A DNA stretch of 5,250 nt from Amylibacter sp. (GTDB lineage Bacteria > Pseudomonadota > Alphaproteobacteria > Rhodobacterales > Rhodobacteraceae): contig DAOUQS010000151.1 of assembly GCA_030625465.1 (NCBI GenBank), positions 1-5,250 on the forward strand. The letters run 5' to 3'. Within the stretch, counting starts at the first letter, position 1; every line of letters begins with the position of its first letter. This document shows, piece by piece, positions 1 to 4,615 of this stretch. A model generated the notes under the pieces. That model was not told where the DNA came from. It worked only from the letters and a program-made list of their open reading frames with translations, and made no database searches. A program made the translations under genes and the position numbers.

Positions 1-1
1 A

Positions 2-23
2 GCAGTGCATTGCTGCGATTTTT
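2..23 (+). terminator. Possible Rho-independent terminator of an off-window gene
   Basis: A short hairpin (GCAG at 2-5 with CTGC at 13-16, extended inward by two G-T pairs around a CAT loop) is followed by G-A and then a run of five T at 19-23. Stem plus T-tract suits an intrinsic terminator for a gene ending left of the window. The stem has only four Watson-Crick pairs, so it is weak, and the upstream gene cannot be seen. Confidence 0.33.
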
Positions 24-26
24 GGC

Positions 27-55
27 TTGCGGTCTTAGATTTCTAAGCGTAAACA
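27..55 (+). promoter_or_regulatory. Candidate promoter of tRNA-Gln
   Basis: TTGCGG at 27-32 is separated by 17 bp from TAAACA at 50-55, which would place the transcription start a few bases before the mature tRNA at 66. The -35 matches its consensus well in the first three bases; the -10 is poor. Position relative to the tRNA is the main support. Confidence 0.3.
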
Positions 56-65
56 GCCCCCAGCT

Positions 66-140
66 TGGGACGTGGCCTAATGGTAGGGCATCGCTTTTTG
101 GTAGCGCAGATTGTAGGTTCGAGTCCTACCGTCCCAGCCA
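66..140 (+). tRNA. tRNA-Gln (anticodon UUG)
   Basis: A complete cloverleaf can be drawn. The acceptor stem is 66-72 with 130-136, all seven pairs Watson-Crick. The D-stem is 75-78 with 86-89, including one G-T pair. The anticodon stem is 91-95 with 103-107, the loop is 96-102, and the anticodon TTG is at 98-100. The T-stem is 113-117 with 125-129, with loop TTCGAGT. The discriminator is G137 and CCA is encoded at 138-140. The anticodon assigns glutamine, decoding CAA and CAG by wobble. One oddity is that the outermost anticodon-stem pair (T91 opposite C107, tRNA positions 27-43) is a mismatch; the other four pairs hold. No convincing terminator follows. Confidence 0.97.
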
Positions 141-400
141 GCACTCATAACATTTTGATATAACTACATATTACACGCAATACGTCCGTGTTTTCAGGGT
201 GTTACGAGATATGTTTACACCCCAGACTGGAAACATGCGGCCATTTAGACAGAATCTGCAAAAAGTCTGGAAACGGCTTTTGCACGCTTGGAGTTTACAG
301 GTCATTTGATGGTGTAATTGTTGAGGGCAATACTTTAAGGAAGCTGACCGTTCACAGCGGGCGGAACAAGTCTCTTTGATCCTGCCAGGTAGCCGGAAAA
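141..400. other. Gene-free stretch between tRNA-Gln and the IS element
   Basis: About 260 bp with no convincing gene. The only open frame of note, 188-379 on the plus strand, would encode 63 residues; it is Cys-rich, has no clear ribosome binding site and resembles no family I know. The reverse strand also has an open frame here, equally unlike a protein. CTGGAAAC occurs twice (227-234 and 267-274), too short to interpret. It is either tRNA-flanking spacer or degraded accessory DNA. Confidence 0.5.
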
Positions 401-419
401 GGTGTTGTCAGAGGAACTT
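401..419 (+). repeat. Terminal inverted repeat of the IS6-family element (left end)
   Basis: GGTGTTGTCAGAGGAACTT reads inward from the left boundary and is the exact reverse complement of 1183-1201. The match stops after 19 bp (next base T on the left, G on the right). This end lies downstream of the transposase gene. Confidence 0.93.
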
Positions 420-452
420 TAACCAGTCGCAAAGTTTCCAACAAACACATTT

Positions 453-1149
453 CTATGCCACACAAAGTTGGCGCCACTCAGTCAAAGCAGCGTTACGAGT
501 TTGCTTGAAAACCTGTCGGGAGTTTAGTGCCTCTGGTGGTTAAAGTGATTGTAATATTGGCTGTGTATCGAAGTGAATTTCTGCAGTGTTTTATGACTTC
601 GAAACCGCTGCATAGCACGTTCTCGCCGTCGAAATAGCAGGTGTGAATTCTCAATCTGATTGTTTAGATACTGTGCCGTATCATGTAATTCTAACGCGCC
701 TAGTATTCGCAAAGCGGCGCTATATGATCGGAGTTTATCCGTTATAATCAAATGTGACTTCCCATATCGCTTCATCAATTTGCGCAATACTTTCAATGCA
801 GTATGCTTATCTCTACATTTTGAAACATAGCATTCCAGAACCTCGCCTTCATGATCGATAGCACACCATAAGTAAAATATTTGACCGTTAATCTTCACAA
901 AGACTTCGTCGATATGCCAGCACCAGTTAGAATGAAACCCTGCCCTGTTCTTTCGAATGTCTTTTGCAAATTTCGGCCCAAATCGGTTCCACCAGAAACG
1001 AATTGTTTCATAGCAGATGTCGATACCCCGTTCATGTAAAATATCTTCGCCTTGCCGTAAACTCAGCGGATAGCGCACATAATACATCACAGCAGGCGGA
1101 TAATTTCAGGAGATGTTTTGAAATATTTGAATGGATTTTGTGGGGTCAT
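453..1149 (-). pseudogene. IS6-family DDE transposase, inactivated by two single-base deletions
   Basis: Reading leftward from ATG at 1149-1147, the frame starts MTPQNPFKYFKTSPEIIRL and then hits TGA at 1089-1087. Restoring one base near 1093 (CTG-CTG to CTG-GCT-GTG) joins it to the long open frame 1090-524, which begins VMYYVRYPLSLRQGEDIL. That frame ends NHFNHQRH and TAA at 526-524. Restoring one T there gives RHLNSRQVFK and 23 residues to TAG at 455-453, with the family-typical AALTEWRQL tail. The sum is 232 residues, the normal size for IS6 transposases. The catalytic acidic residues are visible in HIDEVFVK, IITDKLRSY and IENSH, so the catalytic core is not obviously damaged. IS6 elements are not known to use programmed frameshifting at these points, so decay is the simplest reading. 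A sequencing error is possible, but two independent errors are unlikely. Confidence 0.9.
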
Positions 1150-1182
1150 TTTACGAAATTATGGTGCGATCTCGAAATCGTC

Positions 1183-1201
1183 AAGTTCCTCTGACAACAC
1201 C
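1183..1201 (-). repeat. Terminal inverted repeat of the IS6-family element (right end)
   Basis: This is the reverse complement of 401-419 over all 19 bases. It lies on the promoter-proximal side of the transposase, whose reconstructed ATG is at 1149. It is followed by a C-run (1202-1205), so the outer boundary is placed by the left end's first matching base. Confidence 0.93.
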
Positions 1202-1215
1202 CCCCTGCCCGTTCC

Positions 1216-1238
1216 AACTGGTTTAGCGCTAAACAGTT
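1216..1238. promoter_or_regulatory. Near-perfect palindrome, possible LacI/GalR-type operator
   Basis: GTTTAGCGCTAAAC at 1221-1234 is a perfect 14-bp palindrome. The dyad extends to AACT/AGTT at 1216-1238 with one extra G in the left arm. The TTAGCGCTAA core with a central CG is typical of operators bound by LacI/GalR-family repressors. It sits just upstream of the candidate promoter of the four-gene operon. No T-tract follows, so a terminator is unlikely. No regulator gene is visible in the window. Confidence 0.42.
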
Positions 1239-1247
1239 AAAGAGGCG

Positions 1248-1276
1248 TTGACCTACTACCAGTATCAAGGCTAAAT
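1248..1276 (+). promoter_or_regulatory. Candidate promoter of the four-gene membrane operon
   Basis: TTGACC at 1248-1253 is a good -35 element. At 17 bp spacing the -10 would be CTAAAT at 1271-1276, which is weak. The position, downstream of the IS end and upstream of the first gene, leaves a 5' leader of about 55 bases that contains the hairpin at 1287-1311. Confidence 0.3.
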
Positions 1277-1286
1277 GGGGCTTAGT

Positions 1287-1311
1287 CTGCACCCAGAGAG
1301 TATCGGTGCAG
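1287..1311 (+). other. Stem-loop in the 5' leader of the membrane operon
   Basis: CTGCACC at 1287-1293 pairs perfectly with GGTGCAG at 1305-1311, leaving an 11-base loop. It ends 16 bases before the ribosome binding site at 1328. It could be a leader structure affecting mRNA stability or translation. It is followed by TATTTG rather than a clean T-run, so it may instead be the leftover of a terminator from a gene lost beside the IS. Confidence 0.4.
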
Positions 1312-1327
1312 TATTTGAAAAATAAAT

Positions 1328-1332
1328 GAGGG
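1328..1332 (+). promoter_or_regulatory. Ribosome binding site that sets the start at 1338
   Basis: GAGGG lies five bases before ATG 1338. The in-frame ATG twelve bases earlier, at 1326, overlaps this site and has only A-rich sequence with no purine-rich SD before it. The later ATG is therefore preferred. Confidence 0.7.
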
Positions 1333-1337
1333 AAAAA

Positions 1338-1577
1338 ATGGTTGATTTAAAAATTTTGATGGCCGAGCTTAAACAGAAGCGCGACGAACTTAAGGTGCAA
1401 TTACATCTTGGAACAATGGATGCCGAAGAAGAATGGGATACGCTTGTTGCCGATTGGGACAAGTTCCTTTCAACGTCGCAATTTAACCGCGATGCCGAAG
1501 AAGTTGGCGAAGCTGCGCGTGAAATTGGTCTGAAAATGAAGGCCGCTTACGACAAGGCGAAAAAACCAGCTGCGTGA
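1338..1577 (+). CDS. Small charged helical protein of unknown function (79 aa)
   Basis: I do not recognise a named family. The 79 residues (MVDLKILMAELKQKRDELKV...) are strongly charged and look helical throughout. Residues 4-25 are a probable coiled coil. An acidic middle contains two Trp (EEWDTLVADWDKF, about 31-43). A second amphipathic helix spans about 50-75 and ends in a Lys-rich tail. There is no signal peptide, membrane segment or cysteine, so a soluble cytoplasmic protein is likely. The start at 1338 is chosen for its GAGGG site; a start at 1326 would add four residues. The stop overlaps the next gene's GTG by four bases (GTGA, 1574-1577), which points to translational coupling and a shared role with the membrane protein that follows. 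The heptad-like pattern suggests self-association or docking to a partner; that is inference. Confidence 0.85.
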   Translation: MVDLKILMAELKQKRDELKVQLHLGTMDAEEEWDTLVADWDKFLSTSQFNRDAEEVGEAAREIGLKMKAAYDKAKKPAA

Positions 1578-2740
1578 CGGACAACACCGATATATCTTTA
1601 CCCACCAAGCAAGAACAGCCAGCACAGGTACGTGTGCGCTATGGATCACTAGTATTCTGGCACCATCTACTTGTGGTTCTGCTGGTCTTGCTTGTTGGGC
1701 TTTACTACGGGGCTAACCTTCTTATTCCGCTGTCAGTGGGGGCGCTGGGCTTCGTGCTGTTGACCGCCATTATTGACCGGATCGCTTTATGGCGTCCGGG
1801 TGGGCGCCAAGTCCCCCGATGGCTGGCGCAAATACTTGGGCTGACCATCGTTCTGCTTGGCATAGGCGGCATCGTCGGCGTTCTTGCCAGCCAAGCATAT
1901 GATGTGATCGCCGCCGTTCCCCGCTACCAAGCGCGCTTCGGGCAGATCATTGCCCAGCTCGTGCAATTCTCGGGTGAGGATATCGCCGCCCGTATCAGTA
2001 ACGAACTGGCGGGGCTAAACTTGGCCGAGCCTGCCGGAAAGCTGGTCGGGGGTGCCGGATCATTTCTATCCGGCGTCTTTATGGTGCTGCTTTACATCCC
2101 GTTCATGATGGCCGAGCGCAAGCCGATGAATAAAAAAATTCCGCTGGCCGCGCGCACACCAGAGGCAGCCGCAGAGTTCAACCAGGTGCTGCAATCAATC
2201 TCGCTCGGGCTGCAACGCTATATCGGCATCAAGACCTCGGTCAGTATGGTCACCGGCCTTTCAAGCTATGCGATAATCAAATCCGTGGGACTGGACTTTG
2301 CAGAAACCTGGGGCGTTCTGGCCTTCGCCTTAAACTTCATTCCAACCATAGGGTCGATGGTGGCCGTGGCAATCCCGGCGATTGTGGCGCTGGTCCAGTT
2401 CGAAGTGCTTACCCCGTTCCTGATCATCTTGCTTGGATGCGGTGCCGTGCAATTTGTAGTTGGCAATATTCTGGAGCCGTCATTCACTGGAAAATCCCTG
2501 AACCTGTCACCTTTAATGGTGATCCTGTCTTTGACTTTCTGGACAACCATATGGGGCATCCCCGGCGCACTGCTAAGTGTGCCGATCACCGTTTGTGTGT
2601 TAATTATTTTTTCCAACCTGCCCTACACAAGACCATGGGCAATCCTGATGTCAGGGGATGGAAAACTGGCAGCAGCGGCGGTGGCAAAAGTGCCTGAAGC
2701 CCCTGCATCCCGGAACAAATCAAAAAAAAAGGTGGGCTAA
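1574..2740 (+). CDS. AI-2E family (PerM/TqsA/YdiK-type, PF01594) membrane transporter
   Basis: This is a 388-residue polytopic inner-membrane protein of the usual family length. Two hydrophobic helices lie near 30-68 and one near 84-107. A long hydrophilic loop (about 108-158) and an amphipathic stretch follow, then helices near 160-180, 220-236, 245-275, 280-300 and 313-347. Family signatures are present: NFIPTIGSMVA (254-264), GNILEPSFTGKSLNLSPL (297-314) and WGIPGALLSVPI (327-338). The C-terminus is Lys-rich (NKSKKK). Characterised relatives include TqsA, linked to AI-2 export, and Na+/H+-antiporter-like members. Substrate cannot be predicted from family, and quorum sensing should not be assumed. 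The start is GTG at 1574, overlapping the previous stop, with no clear SD of its own, so it probably depends on coupling. A run of nine A (2722-2730) lies just before the stop, and the stop overlaps the next ATG as TAATG. Confidence 0.93.
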   Translation: MTDNTDISLPTKQEQPAQVRVRYGSLVFWHHLLVVLLVLLVGLYYGANLLIPLSVGALGFVLLTAIIDRIALWRPGGRQVPRWLAQILGLTIVLLGIGGIVGVLASQAYDVIAAVPRYQARFGQIIAQLVQFSGEDIAARISNELAGLNLAEPAGKLVGGAGSFLSGVFMVLLYIPFMMAERKPMNKKIPLAARTPEAAAEFNQVLQSISLGLQRYIGIKTSVSMVTGLSSYAIIKSVGLDFAETWGVLAFALNFIPTIGSMVAVAIPAIVALVQFEVLTPFLIILLGCGAVQFVVGNILEPSFTGKSLNLSPLMVILSLTFWTTIWGIPGALLSVPITVCVLIIFSNLPYTRPWAILMSGDGKLAAAAVAKVPEAPASRNKSKKKVG

Positions 2741-3039
2741 TGGCAACCAAGGCAGAACTGGAAGCGGAACTGGAAGCGCTAAGGCGCGAGGTGAAGCAAT
2801 ATGCGAAAGAGTCCAAATCCCGGAATTCAGATGTTATTCCTGCGAAATCCGCTGACGAACCGAACGACACCGATGCGCTAAAAGAGCTGCTGGATGAACA
2901 TGGTATCAATGCCGAAAGCATCGATGCCTTCAAGGGTAGCTTCTTGAAAGAGCTAACCGATTTACAGAAAAAAAACCCACTGGTTGTCCTTGTCGCGGCT
3001 TGCGCACTTGGAATAATCGTTGGCCGAGCATTGAAATAG
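2740..3039 (+). CDS. Small C-tail-anchored coiled-coil protein, ElaB/YqjD/DUF883-like architecture
   Basis: A 99-residue protein. It has an N-terminal coiled coil (ELEAELEALRREVKQYAKES, about 6-25), a polar linker, a second helical part (about 45-77), and one hydrophobic C-terminal segment (PLVVLVAACALGIIVGRALK, about 80-99). That segment has small residues (A, G) spaced as in a glycine-zipper helix. This layout, with NP before the helix and a short basic tail, matches ElaB/YqjD/DUF883-type proteins, which are inner-membrane tail-anchored and in E. coli associate with ribosomes in stationary phase. I assign the architecture, not proven homology. ATG shares one base with the preceding stop (TAATG); GGTGGG at 2731-2736 may help initiation. 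The following gene resembles the YqjE type, so the pair recalls the E. coli yqjD-yqjE arrangement. Confidence 0.8.
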   Translation: MATKAELEAELEALRREVKQYAKESKSRNSDVIPAKSADEPNDTDALKELLDEHGINAESIDAFKGSFLKELTDLQKKNPLVVLVAACALGIIVGRALK

Positions 3040-3049
3040 GAGACTACCA

Positions 3050-3502
3050 ATGAACCATATTAGCCGCAGTCTGACAACAATTTACCGCACCGAGCGCCTG
3101 ATCGCACGGCGCAGTCTTGCTGTTTTTCAGAACCAGATCGTTTTTGTTGCCCTGGCCTGTGTCGCCGCCCTTATTGGCCTGATCCTGGTGAACGTCTCGC
3201 TTTTCTTTGTGCTGGAAACATACATGTCTCAGGCAGCCGCATCGGGAATACTTGCCGTCGGAAATATAATATTTGCCGGATTGCTGGCAGCTGTCGCCGG
3301 ACGAATGAGCGTCGAAAAAGAAATCGCACCAGCGGTTGAGGTGCGCGACATGGCGATTGAAGATCTGGAAGCCGATGTTGAAGCGGCAACCCGCGAAGTG
3401 CGTGAAATTGCCAACTCGTTGAAAGGGATCGGCAGGGACCCGTTGGGGTCGCTGTCAACGCTTATCCTTCCGCTGATCACGATGTTGCTGAAGAAGGGCT
3501 AA
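3050..3502 (+). CDS. Phage-holin-family / YqjE-like two-helix membrane protein
   Basis: A 150-residue protein. Residues 1-28 are basic and amphipathic. Two membrane helices follow at about 30-56 (IVFVALACVAALIGLILVNV...) and 64-84 (AAASGILAVGNIIFAGLLAA). A charged helical region (about 88-123, MSVEKEIAPAVEVRDMAIED...) and a hydrophobic C-terminal segment (about 131-147, PLGSLSTLILPLITMLL) complete it. Proteins of this shape are annotated in many proteobacteria as 'phage holin family protein' or YqjE (PF07332-type). The label comes from profile similarity and does not imply a prophage; no phage genes are near. The ATG has a good SD (TAGGAG at 3037-3042) that overlaps the previous stop, seven bases ahead. 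It is the last gene of the operon. Confidence 0.82.
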   Translation: MNHISRSLTTIYRTERLIARRSLAVFQNQIVFVALACVAALIGLILVNVSLFFVLETYMSQAAASGILAVGNIIFAGLLAAVAGRMSVEKEIAPAVEVRDMAIEDLEADVEAATREVREIANSLKGIGRDPLGSLSTLILPLITMLLKKG

Positions 3503-3541
3503 AGCCGCAAACAAAAGGCGTCGCCGATATAGGCTTAGGGT

Positions 3542-3706
3542 CTATAGCCGATTGCGCTGCGCTTGCGGGGCGATGGCATTGGCGGCGTCTACGATATAAG
3601 GCAACAGCTCGTGTTCAATCCGCGCACTATCCCAGTGATGTGAGGGCACCGCGACACCGTCCGGTCCGGTTATAGGTGCTGCAATACCGGTTTGGTTCAA
3701 GATCAT
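3542..3706 (-). pseudogene. Possible C-terminal remnant of a regulator (IclR-like), uncertain
   Basis: A short minus-strand frame of 54 residues from ATG 3706 (or 74 from 3766) contains GIAAPITGPDGVAVP and ARIEHELLPYIVDAANAIAP. The AAPI-x-GPDG phrase and the ELLP-x-x-x-x-AA-x-AI helix recall the end of the effector domain of IclR-family regulators, about 50 residues out of the usual 250. The longer start lies inside the terminator-like hairpin at 3757, and an in-frame stop lies just upstream, so no full gene is present. It follows the RidA gene on the same strand. It could be a decayed regulator of the catabolic operon, a small real gene, or chance. Confidence 0.22.
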
Positions 3707-3756
3707 CTGGACCTGGCCCCTCAGGCATTTGCAGAGAAGAAACCATTGGGCAAACT

Positions 3757-3782
3757 GTTGCCCCATGGCGCAACATATTTTT
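3757..3782 (+). terminator. Candidate intrinsic terminator between the convergent operons
   Basis: GTTGC at 3757-3761 pairs with GCAAC at 3770-3774. Two further C-G pairs are possible inside (with one bulged C and a CAT loop), and ATATTTTT follows at 3775-3782. In the plus direction this has stem plus T-tract. In the minus direction the hairpin lies 13 bases past the RidA stop but is followed by a poorer tract (AGTTTG), so it may act partly in both directions. It lies about 255 bp past the last plus-strand gene, and nothing better was seen nearer to that gene. Confidence 0.42.
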
Positions 3783-3787
3783 CGGCT

Positions 3788-4195
3788 TTAATCGGGAACC
3801 ACCGCGGTTGCTTCAATTTCGACTTTTGCCCGATCTTCCATCAGTGCCGTGACCTGCACCATGGCCATTGTTGGGAAATGTTTACCAAACACCGCACGGT
3901 ACACCGCGCCCAGTTCTGCCTGGCGCGACAGATATTCTTGTTTATCAGTGATGTACCATGTCATACGCACAACATCTTCTGGTTTGCCGCCAGCCTGCTT
4001 TAAAACTTCGGCAATGTTGCGCAAGGTTTGCCCTGTCTGCGCCACGAAATCATCGGTTTCAAATTCCTGATTTTCATTCCAGCCAATCAGCCCCCCCAGA
4101 AACACAAGCCTTCCACTGGCCGCGATACCGTTCGCGTAACCTTTCGGCGCTTTCCAGTTCGGCGGGCACAACATTTCATGTTTTGTTTTCGTCAT
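3788..4195 (-). CDS. RidA (YjgF/YER057c/UK114) family protein, catabolic-operon type lacking the carboxylate-binding Arg
   Basis: A 135-residue cytoplasmic protein of the trimeric RidA fold. Recognisable parts are ASGRLVFLGGLIGW (26-39), QTGQTLRNIAEVLKQAGGKPEDVV (53-76), MTWYITDKQEY (78-88) and the C-terminal KVEIEATAVV (124-133). Classical RidA hydrolyses reactive enamines/imines; E. coli RidA uses Arg105 to hold the substrate carboxylate. Anchoring on the shared FP pair, that site is Met110 here (FPTMAMVQV for FPARSCVEV), with a one-residue longer loop before the last strand. The C-terminal glutamate pair (E126, E128) is kept. This is thus a non-archetypal Rid subfamily. Start: ATG 4195 has GGGAGA (4202-4207) seven bases ahead and overlaps the thioesterase stop as TAATG; a longer frame from 4246 only overlaps the thioesterase. 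Its place after a CoA ligase and thioesterase suggests deamination of an amino-acyl-CoA intermediate; this is inference. Confidence 0.92.
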   Translation of the reverse strand: MTKTKHEMLCPPNWKAPKGYANGIAASGRLVFLGGLIGWNENQEFETDDFVAQTGQTLRNIAEVLKQAGGKPEDVVRMTWYITDKQEYLSRQAELGAVYRAVFGKHFPTMAMVQVTALMEDRAKVEIEATAVVPD

Positions 4196-4611
4196 TAGCT
4201 TTCTCCCATGAAATCTATCAAACGCGATTGAAGCTGGTCTGGCCATGAACGGGATTTACGGCTTTCCATGTCGACACAAACGATGGTTTGCTTGACTTTG
4301 CAGCGTAATTCCGCACCAGACCGCCCCTCGATCTGCAAAGTAAGGCTACTGTTCCCGATACGTTTTACGGTCAGTTGAAAACAAACGATATCCTCCAGAA
4401 AACTTGGCGCAGAAAACTCGGTCTCGATGTGAACAGTCGGAATACCAAACCCTGAAACGTAATGTATGTGCTTGAAACTATTCTCCAGAACCGTCTCAAA
4501 CCATGTTTCAATCACCAGATTGAACATTTCAAAATAGCGGGGATAAAAAACAATTCCTGCGGGATCGCAGTGTCGAAACCGTATGGTAATAGGGTGTATA
4601 AATACGGTCAT
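4195..4611 (-). CDS. Acyl-CoA thioesterase, 4-hydroxybenzoyl-CoA thioesterase (hot-dog) family
   Basis: A 138-residue single hot-dog-domain protein, the usual size of 4HBT/YbgC-type enzymes, which hydrolyse acyl- or aryl-CoA to the free acid and CoA in the cytoplasm. The active-site motif RFRHCDPAGIVFYPRYFE (11-28) carries the catalytic Asp at position 16 and aligns with the D-x-x-GIV-x-Y motif of 4-hydroxybenzoyl-CoA thioesterase. Strands follow near 59-68 (TVHIETEFSA), 75-84 and 89-96 (SLTLQIEG). The DPAGIV form is the one seen in aryl-CoA enzymes. Start: ATG 4611 lies four bases after the ligase stop, with AGGTAG inside the ligase's last codons as SD. An open frame to 4686 overlaps the ligase and is not used. 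The stop overlaps the RidA ATG. It probably removes dead-end or excess CoA thioesters of the pathway to free CoA. Confidence 0.92.
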   Translation of the reverse strand: MTVFIHPITIRFRHCDPAGIVFYPRYFEMFNLVIETWFETVLENSFKHIHYVSGFGIPTVHIETEFSAPSFLEDIVCFQLTVKRIGNSSLTLQIEGRSGAELRCKVKQTIVCVDMESRKSRSWPDQLQSRLIDFMGES

Positions 4612-4615
4612 ATAA

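Larger units (their letters stand above)
401..1201 (-). mobile_element. IS6-family insertion sequence, 801 bp, transposase broken
   Basis: The element is bounded by perfect 19-bp inverted repeats beginning GGTGTTGTC and carries one transposase gene on the minus strand, filling nearly its whole length. This is the layout and size of IS6-family elements, which begin with GG and move by replicative cointegrate formation. The encoded protein has the IS6-type DDE core. Eight bases on each side (393-400 and 1202-1209) do not match, so no target-site duplication remains. That can follow IS-mediated deletion or recombination between copies. With both ends intact but the transposase frameshifted twice, this copy is probably immobile alone, though it could be moved by a related transposase in trans. 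Confidence 0.92.

Noticed and set aside
188..379. 63-aa plus-strand frame between the tRNA and the IS
   Set aside because: It has no ribosome binding site, no family resemblance and an odd composition with several Cys; it is treated as chance.
964..1194. 76-aa plus-strand frame across the right part of the IS
   Set aside because: It lies antisense to the reconstructed transposase and runs into the terminal repeat; it is a shadow frame.
66..1201. tRNA-Gln 3' end as an attachment site of an integrative element
   Set aside because: No second copy of the tRNA 3' end and no integrase gene are visible in the window; only an IS lies nearby.
1574..2740. Autoinducer-2 exporter involved in quorum sensing
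   Set aside because: Family membership alone does not set substrate, and no luxS or lsr-type gene is present.
2604..3050. 148-aa minus-strand frame over the AI-2E/tail-anchored gene junction
   Set aside because: It is Ser-rich and antisense to two well-supported genes, the typical complement of Ala/Glu/Lys-rich coding sequence.
3050..3502. Holin of a prophage
   Set aside because: There are no endolysin or other phage genes nearby, and the gene is embedded in an envelope operon. The family name is a profile label shared with YqjE-type proteins.
4196..4246. N-terminal extension of RidA (MARPASIAFDRFHGRKL)
   Set aside because: It overlaps the thioesterase by 51 bases. The ATG at 4195 has a good SD and a TAATG junction and begins where RidA proteins normally begin.
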